Source of the DNA: Corticium candelabrum
Taxonomy: Eukaryota; Porifera; Homoscleromorpha; Homosclerophorida; Plakinidae
Assembly (NCBI RefSeq): GCF_963422355.1
Contig: NC_085092.1
Location: 7,155,466 to 7,219,465 of the forward strand
Reading direction: 5' to 3'
Length of the DNA stretch: 64,000 bases
Shown here: piece after piece, positions 1 to 10,416 of the stretch
Layout of the letters: each line of letters opens with the position of its first letter
Position numbering within the stretch: position 1 is the first letter of the stretch
Notes under the pieces: model-generated
Told to the model about the DNA's origin: nothing
Seen by the model: the letters and a program-made list of their open reading frames with translations, nothing else
Database searches by the model: none
Made by a program: the position numbers and the translations under genes

Positions 1-101
1 TGATGGATAATAAGTTGGTTAGCTATTTATTGATTATATGTACTTTGTACTGTGTGATATTGTTATGTTTTATTACACTAATAATACTGTCTATTGGACA
101 G

Positions 102-215
102 AAAGGACAAACACCATTACAAGCTGCAGAACAACAGTTGCAAGAAGACCGGAATGATCAAAATATAAAAAATCGTTGTCGAATTATTTCTTATTTGAAA
201 GAATTGAATGAGAAT
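102..215 (+). CDS. Gene 1, last ankyrin-repeat exon
   Basis: This exon encodes about 38 residues reading KGQTPLQAAEQQLQ ... RIISYLKELNEN, the GxTPLxxA...IIxYL pattern of an ankyrin repeat with an acidic/Q-rich insert. It is bounded by an acceptor (ctattggacag, ending at 101) and a donor (gtatga at 216), and is phase 0 at both ends. The gene's start and earlier repeats lie to the left of the window. The open frame continues upstream into the intron, where the pyrimidine-rich tract translates to a false membrane helix. The same exon recurs at 36620-36748 in gene 2. It should feed the Roc-COR exon at 6318 after a ~6 kb intron filled with transposons. The intron/exon boundaries are inferred from consensus and duplication, not from transcripts. 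Confidence 0.6.
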
Positions 216-292
216 GTATGAGCTGATTGTCACACAGTATAGGTTATGTGTATTGATTAGTGGTTGTATGCGATGTTAGAGTTCTGTTGCAG

Positions 293-355
293 CTGGAAAT
301 TCAGCATCAAACATCACAGATAGTACAACTGCAGTTGCTGACAACGATCATCCAA
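293..355 (+). CDS. Gene 1, possible small linker exon between ankyrin repeats and Roc
   Basis: A 63-nt segment lies between a good acceptor (ttctgttgcag, ending 292) and a good donor (gtaagt, 356). It is conserved base for base at 36826-36888. Two readings are possible. One (LEIQHQTSQIVQLQ...) follows in phase 0 from the ankyrin exon and looks like a coiled coil. The other (GNSASNITDSTT...HPS) ends with one spare base, which joins in phase to the Roc exon at 6318. The sequence cannot satisfy both junctions at once, so an exon may be missing or a splice site misassigned. Confidence 0.35.
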
Positions 356-569
356 GTAAGTGAGACAATAAAAACATTTGATGATGTCATACAATAGACA
401 TTAACATCACTCGTAATACACTACTATGTTGTAAGCAACATGCCCGCTAGTTGCTATACCACCTAGACATGAGATAGTGTGGGCTTCAATGGGCAACGTG
501 CTAGGTTGTGAGGGATTTGTGAACAATGGGTTAACCAGAGTGGTCAGCTCATACGCTGAGCTCCGACAA

Positions 570-740
570 GTTGCATGAACCCAAGAGGTCACTCAGAGTG
601 ACGTTGGAGGATCAATGCCATTAGAACCAACAAGGTACTTAAGCTCAAGAGGTCAGTCAAGCTGACGTTGGAGACTGTCTCACCTCGCTTGAGCCCAAGA
701 GGTCAGTGGAGTTGACATTGGAGGCTCAGCACACTATCAC
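570..740 (+). repeat. Three imperfect ~34-bp repeats, each with a short stem-loop
   Basis: Three copies of a unit close to cccaagaggtcagtcaagct followed by gacgttggaggctca occur at about 571-611, 644-678 and 691-725. Each contains a short inverted repeat such as gtcag...ctgac or gtcact...agtgac. Two or three copies survive at 37110-37215 in the duplicated segment. They sit just beyond the recombinase end of the Ngaro-like element, so they may belong to its terminal repeats. Confidence 0.55.
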
Positions 741-996
741 AGAACTCATTCCGTTTAATGACGTATGTGAGACAACTGCCTTGTGCGGAAGATGTTAGTT
801 GTGTTGACGTTGCAACCTGAGTAGTAATGTTGAGCCAAGACTGAACGAGGCCCCTTGCCTAATGGCACGCTTTCCCAAAGAGAGCCAGGAGACTGCGTGT
901 GTACCAGGGCGCTGGGATACAACCTTTGCACATCAAATTCAACATATATGAGTATTAACTTTCTTTATCGTAAGTAAATGTGAAAGAAAACAGATG

Positions 997-1865
997 TCAG
1001 TCAGCGGACCACGATGGAAAGTTGGTAGGAATGTGGGCTTTAGTGAGCGTGTTTGCCGCGGAAGAGAGGGCGTTGCCACTCAGTTGGATGTATCGTTGGT
1101 AGCAGTCTGAAGACCAACAACCGAGAGTTTTGATCAGCCAATCTGGCAGGCCAGCGGTGGCTGCAGTTGTTGCTGCTCTGATCCGGAAGCTGTGACCACC
1201 GTAATGGTCTTCATTGTACCCCAATTTGTGAAGCAAAGATCGAATTATAGAGGTAAGACAGAGGGGAGTGAGAAAGGACCCGTCTGCTTGTGCAAATAGT
1301 GGTAGATTTGATGCTCTAGGACAGGCCAGGTAGGTTTTCAACGTCTTTACCAGACAGACTGAATGGTTTGTCCGTCTAAGAAGTAAGTCGACGCTCAAGC
1401 AGAACGGGTTCGTTTTAGAAGCCTTGATGTGCAGCCGATGCCCGTTGCCGTCGGTTGTGAGATCAGAGCGTAATAGCTTTCGGTCTTTGTCACAATTGCT
1501 GGGGCTTGGAGCCGTAAATTCTGAGCACCGAATAAAGCCGAAGACAGCCCTAGTAATGCGGCCCAGTACATCTGACGGTCGTCGGTTAATAGGTCAAGAC
1601 ATTCTCGCAGCGCCGATTTCATTTGACTCATGATCTTGATAGTGATTGGAAGGCAAGGTGTGGGAGGTATATGTCTAATAACGACAGTATAGTTAATGTT
1701 TGCCGCCGAAAAAAACAAGCAATGGACGAGTGTCATGAGATTGGGACAGCGGTATGAGCCATGTTGCCATAAGTTGACTACGCTCTGATTGTCACAGTGG
1801 AATAAAACCTGCTTGCCTGACCATTGGTTGCCCCGCGTCAAACAGGCTACGACAACGGCAAACAA
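997..1865 (-). pseudogene. Ngaro-like retroelement copy 1: RNase H end and tyrosine recombinase, broken
   Basis: On the minus strand, RNase H-like sequence (FHCDNQSVVNLWQ) is followed directly by a tyrosine recombinase. The recombinase C-terminal half keeps the HxxR box (GGHSFRIRAATTAA) and the LGCWSSDCYQRYI block with the candidate nucleophile tyrosine. RNase H leading directly into the recombinase, with no methyltransferase between, is the Ngaro arrangement rather than DIRS. The reading frame shifts near 1395-1600, splitting the recombinase N-terminal part (compare the cleaner version at 37282-37950). The polymerase palm region that should precede RNase H is missing from this copy. It lies antisense in a gene 1 intron. 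Confidence 0.75.
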
Positions 1866-1927
1866 TTCATGCCATGCTATATTTGGCGCGTGATGTGTGT
1901 CATAATTCCATCGGCTGGGCTGCGCTA

Positions 1928-1993
1928 ACTCGTCGGCTGGGCTGAGATATCATATTTCCGCAACTAATTTGCATCTCAGCCCAGCTGACGAGT
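1928..1993. repeat. 21-bp inverted repeat at the site of the missing reverse transcriptase
   Basis: Arms at 1928-1948 and 1973-1993 (actcgtcggctgggctgaga / tctcagcccagctgacgagt cores) pair with one mismatch across a 24-nt loop. The block lies in about 110-135 bp that replaces roughly 800 bp of reverse-transcriptase sequence present at 38062-38875 in the other copy. Confidence 0.75.
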
Positions 1994-2009
1994 CCGCCAG
2001 GACAGGTGC

Positions 2010-2160
2010 ATAATCAATCTCCAGCTATCATTTTTCTTTGGAACAACACCTATGCCAGAGCACTGGAGAGTTGGCAGAGGGGGTTCGTTGTAAGGGCCTG
2101 TCATGTGACTGCGTTTGCTTTCTACATCGAGCTCTTCCAGGGCTCAAAAAAATTGGTCCA
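2010..2160 (-). pseudogene. Ngaro-like copy 1: start of reverse transcriptase, remnant
   Basis: The minus strand matches the beginning of the reverse transcriptase seen at 38872-39066 in copy 2 (VVPKKNGSWRLIM region), with a frame disturbance. Downstream palm motifs are absent here because of the replacement at 1880-1995. Region 2160-2975 holds further degenerate element sequence, shared with 39000-39780, with no readable domain. Confidence 0.55.
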
Positions 2161-2975
2161 ACTAGTTGTCGTCGTTTGACGAGTTTCCAAAAATTTTAGG
2201 TTGTCAAGACTTAGTCTAAGACATCATGTTGATATCAGTCATGGTGTTTAGTGGTATACCGCTATTTTGGAGCGTGTGCGAGGAGAGGACTGGGCATGAG
2301 TATAGTAAACATACAGCGCAGTATTCCGTACTCCACAATGGCATGCAACTAAGCGTATCCACACATTACCGCTGAGCCAATGGACACGACGTGTTACACT
2401 AGACAGAGCTAAGACATCTTTGCAAGAGTGATGGCTAATTGAATTAGTGATTAAACGCATACCACCTCTCTTTGTCAAAACAAGGCGGGGTTTCAACCAG
2501 ACTTCCACATATCACATTGTGGAAGTTGTCTGTTTCTTGCTACTAAAATCATATCTACCCTATTTTGACCTACAGGATTTACCATTGTCTCTGCTTCCTC
2601 GCGTGCTCCCTGGTCATAAACTTCATGCCTGTACTCTGTCGGAATCCTGAGATGGTTCTTGCACTCCCCGTTTCATTATCCGGGATATGAGCAGTTTGTC
2701 AACGTATCTTGTTGGCGTAATAATTTACTGTGCATACATGTCATTGTACGACAAATGTCCCAATGTGAGCGTCAACCGGCGCATGTTTCAGTACAGTACA
2801 GCTATCCGTCTGCGCACTGAGAAAGCCATTACAAACTAGCCTTGGTCTGCTATAGTTGTCCTAGACTATAATGCTAGTCGTCGGTTGTAAAATTTAATTC
2901 GTCAAATGACGACTTGACGACCTATTTTTCGAGCCCTGCCTTGCTGAACAATAACCTTGTGCTCAAGTGCGGACT

Positions 2976-4411
2976 TTAGGTTGGAAGATAAACGAAAGTA
3001 ACATGCACCAGTGTAGCCAAGATTGAAACTATGATGTAGTGACCAAAGCAGTGATTCAACAAACATACAATCAGGGTGATTGTGTAGTGACATTGCAAAA
3101 CCTCAGGCTGAAGTGGAGTATTTGGTTTATGCTTGTTTATTGGTGCCCGTGCAGGAACACGTGGCGTCAGGGTGATCGTCGTGGTAGATGGAACATTCAT
3201 GTCGGTATTTGCACAGGCTAGGTGAGGCTTGGTTTTTGCATCTACCAGCATTGAAGAGACGGCAGATTTTGGGTTTGCCCGAAGAGGGATTGAAGATGTC
3301 ACCGGAAGATGTGGTTGCTTGCCTGGGGGGACAAAAAAGGACTGGTCGGTGTGTGCACAGTCTGTTGCCACGTGACCTGGTTGGCTGCATGTATAGCAGG
3401 TGATCAAGGTTGCTGCATGACCTTTGAAGCACTGAGCCCACATGTGATGGTCAATCGTGTTCCATGTTACGCTCGTGGTCCTGCTGGCAAAATAACGAAA
3501 GGCTCTATCGTATTTCAGTCAGGCTGAGGTTTGGTATTCTGAGCTAGCTTTAGTGACAATAGACTGGTAGCCGATAAGTTTGTAACCTCGTGGCAGATCT
3601 GCTAGTAAGACTGTAGTTGTGTATGCAGAACAAGCCTGAAGCCAAGAGTCGATGTTGCAGACATGCCTGCGCTTTGCACCGGATACCGAGGCTTTCATTG
3701 CCATGGGGACCCCACTATGTTAGTCGTTACTTTAGTAAGTAAGGTGTCAAAATCAACACATTCATCTGCTAGTATCTTCCTCTTTGTCTTCCTAGATAGC
3801 ATCCAGGATGCCGGTTGATTGCTAGATCCTGCTGCCATCCATGCGTGGCCAAGAGATGCGCGAGGGCTGGAACGTAATTTTGATCTTGTACGGGGAACGG
3901 CGACTGGGCGATCTAAATCATTGTTTGTGTGGTGATGGAGACCTTGACAATGAGCGAGAGCTTCGGCTGCTGTCACTGTTCAGGTTCCCACGATTGCAAT
4001 TTTGCGTCCGGGTATGGCCCTCTCTTGTGGTGTGGCGGGAAAAGCCTGACCTGGATCTCGAAAGACTGATCATGGGACGAATAGCTTCAGACATGGCAGC
4101 TACTGATGCTTGTACTGCTGACTGCATCACATTCTCTAGTGATGTGCTGTCAATTTGCGTGGCCATGGTAGGCGTGTTTCCGTCGTCACCACCGTGGATA
4201 AAGCTGCTGTTGGCTCTGTAGTTGTTGTGGTCACTCTGTCAGTAGGAAAGAGAGCAACGGGCAGTCGCTTGATCCGTTCCGGTCTGGAGCCAGTGGAGAC
4301 AAGGTGATATTGCTCTACGAGCAATCGAATTGACACGTTTGAAAGCAAAGCAATTTCTTGAGGAAGAGTGAGGGATGATGCTCGGGTTGAACGACTAGTG
4401 CGCTTACTCAT
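2976..4411 (-). pseudogene. Ngaro-like copy 1: Gag with zinc knuckle, broken
   Basis: The Gag starts at 4411 (MSKRTSRSTRASSLTLPQE). It breaks into several frames and reaches a CX2CX4HX4C zinc knuckle (CYTCSQPGHVATDCAH) and a Cys/His-rich block (ICRLFNAGRCKNQ...C.YRHEC). The Cys-rich block occurs after the knuckle in copy 2 too. Several frameshifts split the protein between about 3520 and 4170. It would have bound the element's RNA; it is now fossil. Confidence 0.7.
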
Positions 4412-5285
4412 ATCAAGAAAGCTACCAGCTAGACAATGCTAACCGAACAATGCAACGTTCTCACAGTCATTTGTATTAATACATAGTTCAACCGCTAGCT
4501 ATTGACATTACAAAGTTTTGGCTAACCTCTGTAATCTTCTACTCCTGATGTTAACCTACGTTTACGATGTAAACGAACCAATGACGTCATACAATAGACA
4601 AATTTATTTATGAGGGTCATTTCAAAGTTTGAGACACTTGTTGATAAACTGTTTGTATTATTAGCAACAGTACTGCTACTTACAGATTTAGACACTATGT
4701 TCTTCATTACATGTCAACTGAAATTTTTATCTCATATTGTTTAGTGGTAATCACGCAATTAGCTGTCAAAGTTTACTCACTTTGTTGTCACAGAAGATAG
4801 GACACAGCAGGAAATCAAACTCAATAGTTCCAAATTTTCTAGGAAGTCGGGCAAGGTCCAGCAGCGTTGCTATGGGGTACGTGTTGGAGCCATGAACCCT
4901 TCAAAACTTTGGGGTGTGGTAACTTTTTTGTTGCCTTAGATTCTGTTTGCTCATTAATTTCTTGCGAAATTTGATTATTAATTAAAGGCAGACTATTCAT
5001 GCATATATCCCATCCATATCCAGTTACTGCTTCTGTTTTTTTCAATTTGAAGGAGTTCTGTTACTTTCTTATTTACTTGGTTTAAATTAATTAAGTTTGA
5101 TATCAACTGGCAGTTAGCACCCAACCATGGAAGGCTGGTGACGCTGCTGCATGGTCTCAGAGAGCAAGCACAGCCACTAACTCTATCCCTAACCCTAAGG
5201 CAGATTTTCTGGAAACCTTGCTCACTCTCGTAGGAAATTTGGCATGGTCATGTCTGAATATTGTGATCCAGATTTCCTGAGGCAC
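4412..5285. other. Intron sequence, no gene seen
   Basis: This stretch is closely matched at 41238-42080. It contains AT-rich blocks and the boundary of the dead mariner. I see no readable coding domain. Confidence 0.5.
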
Positions 5286-5289
5286 TGGG

Positions 5290-6020
5290 AGACAGTCGGT
5301 CAAAGATGAGCCTCGTACTGGACATTTTAGTGAGTCGAGAGACGACGATCATGTTGAAAGTGTGAGTATTTTATGAAAGAAGATCTACGTTTGAGTAGTG
5401 AGGATGTGGTCGTGGATGTTTTGGTGTCAGGTACATGTGCCCATCGAATTCTGAGGAATCACTCATTACTCAGGAAAGCTGCAATGAAATGGGTCTTGCA
5501 CGCCTTGACTGAATATCAGAAGTGGATGCGTGTCAAGTCAATCTCTCTCGGCAGCACATCACCAGGTACTTGCAGAGAAACCTTGACATCAATGAAACCT
5601 GGCTGCGATGTTATGTGCCAGTGCTGAAGAGGCAGTCAGCCAAATGACGTCATTCTTCGTCACCATATTAAGAAACTGGTACAGGAGGGGAGAAAAACGA
5701 ATGTGATGACCCTGACAATCATTGCATAGGATCGTGAAGGTGTTCTTGTCTGCCACAAACTTTTATTGGATACTTTGGGCAACAAAGAACATTACAGCAT
5801 GTTTTTACGCGAAAAGCTGTGTGCAGCGCTACTTAAATAACGAGACGTCGTGAACTCATGCATGCTGAATCATTCCACACAACAATGCCAGTTGTCACAC
5901 TGGTATAGATAGTTACACAGCAAATGTTGTCTCCACCCTTCAGTAGTCATGCCCATATCTCACACAACCTATTCCCAGATTGAAGGTCCCCTGACTGTGA
6001 CTTGTTTGAAGAATTCTTAC
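5290..6020 (+). pseudogene. Dead mariner-family transposase
   Basis: Translating across stops gives a mariner order of motifs: GRQSVKDEPRTGHFSESRDD near 5290, then RYLQRNLDINETWLRCYVPV and LKRQSAK near 5560-5645, then DREGVLVCHK and HYSMFLREKLCAALL near 5730-5835. The family's first catalytic Asp (DETW box) reads Asn here (INETW). Stops and frameshifts are shared with 42085-42810, so it was already dead before the segmental duplication. Terminal inverted repeats were not identified with confidence. Confidence 0.75.
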
Positions 6021-6317
6021 GCATGACTACAAGAGTCCAGCAGGTGACTCACCATGCAAACAGTGTTATGAAGCTGCCAGACCACTGGAACAAAGTTACT
6101 ATATGCAAGCTGTTTTCATGGCCCAAATTTTTGTGTATAACTTTAGTAATGTTATTTTACAATCTCATTGTAGCAAAGATTTTTGCACATTGAATTCAAT
6201 GATGTCGTACAAGTTTGTCTCTAATTGACATACAATTTTTGTTTGTTGTTTGGTGACGTTGTAGCTGTTGTGCAGTCATTATTGTAAGTCAGTGTCTTCA
6301 TCATTCTGTCTGTGCAG

Positions 6318-8564
6318 GTGCTATTGATCGTCTCGGTCCAATTGTTAAGGCTGATTTTGAAGTTGCTGTGAAAAAGGGGAAGTTGCCAATAATGCGAGGG
6401 AACATTGACATGCTTGGTGAAGAAGATGCAGGTAAGACGACATTGGGAGATGCTTTTCTAGATCAGCCATTTATAGAGAAGAGAGAAAGTACAGTAGGAG
6501 CAAACGTGAAAGTGATGAGAACGGGAGGTGGTCCAAACACGAACTGGAAGGAATTGAAACCAAAAGACAAAGAAGAGATCATTGATCAAGTTCTTGTCAG
6601 AGGCTTTCTTGCATCTGTAGAAAGCCAGCAACAAATTGAGGCAACAGAGGAAACAAAGCAAGTGACACAAGATGAGAATGGAGAGGAAGCTATTGGACAG
6701 ATCATCCAAGAAGCAGAACAGCAGCCAGCAGGTAGTACCACCATGGTAGCTTTACCAACAGCCAGACAAGCAACTAGTAAAGAAGGCAACACGACAGAGT
6801 TGAGGAAGCCGCTACGTGATTTGTTGTTTTCTAAAGAATTAACCGAGGAGCAAGCAAAGTTAGCAGAGGAACTGCATCGTGACAAAGCTGCATTAGAACA
6901 AAGTGCGGAGATGATGTTGATCACAGTGTGTGATCGCGGCGGTCAAGAGCAGTTTCTGATGACACACGCAGCATTGATGGCAGACAGCAGTCAGCACAGT
7001 GCAACCGCTTACATGATAGTGATGGATGGAACAAAGAGTCTTGCAGATCCCATACCTCAATGTTTGTTTCGACCAGAACAAGGAAGCGAGCAGTTGGTCA
7101 TGCCACGTTTTGGCCCTACGACGAGACGTGAGCTGTTGGCTTATCACATGAATGCCATCAAGATGGCACATCCAGTAGTGGGTTGTGGTCCTTTTCTTGG
7201 TCAGGACTACGTCAAGCAAACACCAGTTACATTCGCCATTTCGACAAGACAAGACAAAACAAAGGACATGGATCCAAAATTCTTAGATGAACAAGAAGAA
7301 ATATTGCAAGACATTGTACAGAAGAACAAGTTTGGTGGTCACATGATGTTGGCAGAGGAAAACCCGAATAAACTGACTTTTCGTATTGACAACACACGAT
7401 CAGGCACTGGCAGTCCGGATCCGGTGCTAATGAAGGTGAAGGAGATATTTGTAGCAATGGTGCGGTCACTGTGGAGTCAACGAGATGCTATTCCTTTGCC
7501 GTGGGCAGTTCTGGATAAATTGTTGAGCAGAGTGTCTCAACTGGATGACAACGAAGGCAAAATACTGGACATCGAAGAAGTGTGTGAGTTGGCTCGAAAA
7601 TTCTGTGACATTATGACACGAAGAGAATGTCGATCGGCACTTCAGTATTTATCAAGTTTGAGCACAATTGCATTTTATTCTGATGTGAATGAGTTAAAGA
7701 AGAAGGTCTTCACTGATCGACAGTGGCTGTTTGATGTTCTCAATGTTTTTGTTACCGTTCTCGATAAGAGCAACGTGCCACCAGAACTTTGGGAAGATCT
7801 GAAGAAATTGAAGGAAGATGGAATGATGTCATGGTCATTGGCTCACTATCTGCTGCTGCAGAAAGGTGTCAAGGAAAGTCAGTTTGAGTCCATCTTGTAC
7901 GTGTTGCATCTATTCGACGTCATCTGTCCTACAATCACATCACCAGAGATGCTGAAGGCTGTTCTGAAGGTTGGACAGTCATTCTTTGTTCCTTGCTTGC
8001 TGGAACAGAGATACGATAACAAGTTGGCATGGCAACAAATGGCAGGTTCTAATCAATTTCCTCCATCGCTTATTTTTCGTCCTGATGGGTTTGACACAAC
8101 TCCCGAGTCGATCTACTTTCGTCTTGTATCTCGTTGTGCCACTGAATATGCCCATCCTCCTCCCATACTGAAAAGAGGTCATACTGTCTTTCATGTGAAT
8201 TTTGAGCTAAATCTGGAATTGGTTTACTATGAACTACGTTACATTATCGCTACTGTTTACTCTCCAGATGACGATATTCCTATGAATAGACTGAAACAGC
8301 AATGTAGCATCATTCGCCAGTTTCTCATTCGTCAGCTCAATGAGGTCAAAAAGAGGGGAATGGATGGCTTTAACTTTACTGTGTGTGTTAAGCCTTTAAC
8401 AAGTGACTCTCAAGATGCTAAAAGAATAGATGATGGTACTTTGGTGTCCATTGATAAGTACCCACATCAACAAGGTTTGATAAACCAAAAGCGTGAGCTT
8501 GTGTCACGAAAAAAACAGTTTCCCACTTTGGATATCTGGTTTAGTGACTCAAGGGAAAGTTTAG
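6318..8564 (+). CDS. Gene 1, Roc-COR GTPase exon
   Basis: This is one long exon running from an acceptor (tctgtctgtgcag, ending 6317) to a donor (ttag|gtaaat at 8565). It encodes a Roc GTPase: P-loop GEEDAGKT, switch II CDRGGQEQF, hydrophobic strand YMIVMDGTKSL and a possible G4 element STRQDK. An acidic/Gln-rich insert splits the early Roc region. A COR domain follows (ALPLPWAVLDKLL-like start, RRECRSALQYLSSLSTIAFY, FTDRQWLFDVL, FFVPCLLEQRY). The frame is open upstream of the first in-frame GTG, so no start codon is needed here. Roc-COR proteins of the LRRK/DAPK group are GTP-regulated dimers that signal from membranes or the cytoskeleton. A near-identical exon lies at 43113-45341. The open frame despite decayed neighbours suggests function. 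Confidence 0.9.
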
Positions 8565-8621
8565 GTAAATATGATTATTTGTGATGTTGATGGTTAGTAT
8601 ATAATTGATGTTACCTTATAG

Positions 8622-8669
8622 ATATTGAAACTGGAAGTGATAGACAACAGCAAGATGAGCAAACAACGA
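8622..8669 (+). CDS. Gene 1, linker exon between COR and Death domain
   Basis: A 48-nt exon lies between an acceptor (ttaccttatag) and a donor (gtgagt). Splicing from 8564 gives a continuous frame reading DIETGSDRQQQDEQTTK, then straight into SESSDSSVST of the next exon. The gene 2 version (45399-45443) is one codon shorter in the Gln run. It is a short, polar, flexible linker. Confidence 0.75.
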
Positions 8670-8820
8670 GTGAGTTTAGTTGTCTTTCTGTTTGTGTTTT
8701 ACTGTGTACATTGACAGTTGAGTAGTAGCATGTAGTGAATATGAGGATTGTCTACTGTAGCTATGAATCATGTAATGTCTGAAATGGTATAATTGAAACA
8801 TCTCTTTTTCCTTTTTTCAG

Positions 8821-9194
8821 AAAGTGAATCTTCTGATTCAAGTGTGTCAACTCTAACATCTGGAGTTTGCCAACAGTCGCAAATGTCTAATCTTGATGAA
8901 GAGTTGAGTTCTCGGCTGTTAGTGAAAGTTGCTCATAAAGTATCTCACAGCTGGGAGGAATTCGGGTCTCTTCTGTCAGCAGATATGTTTCCTACAAAGA
9001 GAACGGACGTTATCACTGATACATACAGAAAGCCATTCTTGCGTGCTAAAGCCATGTTAGAAGAATGGAGAGAGGCAATGGGCAGAAGAGCTACTTGTGA
9101 CTTGATTGTTCAAACGCTTTTGGAGATGGGTTTGAGGAAGGAGGCATGTGATATATTTGGTTATGATGTAGAACTCATTTATTTAAAGAAATAA
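8821..9194 (+). CDS. Gene 1, terminal exon: Death domain
   Basis: The exon follows the acceptor ccttttttcag and ends at TAA 9192-9194. After a Ser/Thr-rich stretch the protein shows a Death-domain pattern: LLVKVAHKVSHSWEEFGSLL, then RAKAMLEEW, then ATCDLIVQTLLEMGLRKEA. These match the helix 1-2 W, helix 5 MLxxW and helix 6 LIxxLxxxGLxxxA positions. Death domains recruit partners by homotypic contact, so the full protein has the ankyrin-Roc-COR-Death order of DAPK1 without a visible kinase. The open frame that starts at 8793 is partly intron. Its counterpart is 45594-45970. Confidence 0.85.
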
Positions 9195-9199
9195 TTAAG

Positions 9200-9540
9200 G
9201 TAATTATGTGTCACGTGACTTTGATTTAGGGACATATCTTTGTGTCATTATTTTTAAATCTATTTTTAAATGTGCTGTAAAGTATAGCGATGTGCTATCA
9301 ATCAAATTGAACAATAATATCTGTAAACAATAGTTTAACGAGATTCTGTCCAACATGATATACGTATTACTGGAATTGTATATTTCGTTTGCTTCATCAA
9401 ATCAAAGAAAATGATTGAAAGCAAGACAGACAGACACAGAAAACGCGTGCAATTTATGGCAGTATAGTCTTAGCGAGTCCTATTTGCGTTATCACACATG
9501 AAATGGCGTATTAATGAATTAATTAATTAATTAAAATATT
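9200..9540. repeat. 3' flank of the Roc-COR-Death gene, repeated four times
   Basis: The block beginning aattatgtgtcacgtgactt recurs at 16150-16480, 45975-46310 and 51620-51955. Two copies follow Death-domain exons and two follow the CFAP20 pseudogenes, so a stretch of 3' sequence was copied within each unit. Confidence 0.8.
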
Positions 9541-9874
9541 TCCAACATTTTATGTTTGTGTATTTGGGATTCGAAGGTTAAGACATGCTAACGCGCGTTA
9601 GAGTTATTTTCCTGAGCCTGCAGATGGAGCACATTAGTACACCCAAGGTATAAACTCGTTTGTCTAATAGTTTTGTGTTGAATAAGCGTAGAAGTCGTCG
9701 TTTTTTTGTAGATTGATGACGTTCACTTGCAGAGCAAGTTCTCACACAAGAAAACACACAAAGGCAGTCTTTACGTGACACCAACCCATCTTATCTTTCA
9801 CAATCAAACCGTAGGAAGAGAAACATGGGTAAGGATGATGAGTGATAGGATACTCTGTCTGGGTACAGTAACCG

Positions 9875-10115
9875 TACGTATACATGTTTGTATGTATGTT
9901 TGTTTGTCCATTTACTGGTTTGTCAATTTGTCTGTCTGTTTGCTTGTTTGTCTTTTTATTTATTTGTTTGTTGCGTTTCCTGTTGTCTGTCTGTTTGCCT
10001 GTTTTGTTTATTGTGTGTGTGTGTGTGTGTGTGCGCGCACGCGCGCGCGTGCGTGCATGTATGTGCTTGTGCATGTGTCTGTCTGTTTGTATTTGTATGT
10101 CACATCTAGGACTTT
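9875..10115. repeat. Cryptic simple sequence (TGTTTGTC/TGTG)n
   Basis: Degenerate TGTTTGTCTGTC tracts pass into a pure TG run and a gcgcgcacgc patch. Several overlapping open frames here are low-complexity artefacts. It lies in an intron of the MTMR pseudogene. Confidence 0.9.
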
Positions 10116-10416
10116 GTTGTAGGCACCAGAATTTTGTTTATATGGTATGTGTCTTCCAATTTGTGTTTTGGGGGTTAGCCCTTGCATACTCACATCTTAC
10201 AAGTGGAAACGCTACCATTAAACACAAAAGGCTCGCCCTTGAAGATAACCTACAAAACATTCAGATCATTCACATTCATCATTGCTAAAGATCGTGAATG
10301 CCAAGACCTCTATGATACTCTGGTGCACTTCTGAACCAAGTGAGTGTTAAGCATGATCAACAAAGATAGAAGATGTTGGTATTTAGGGGCATAGATACTT
10401 TAAGTAGGGTCCGACT

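Noticed and set aside
3..101. Small membrane protein with a hydrophobic helix (also at 36500-36619)
   Set aside because: The hydrophobic stretch is a translated pyrimidine-rich intron end. It stops at a splice acceptor, after which an ankyrin repeat begins.
5179..5200. Telomere-like taaccctaag
   Set aside because: Only one or two irregular units; not an interstitial telomere array.
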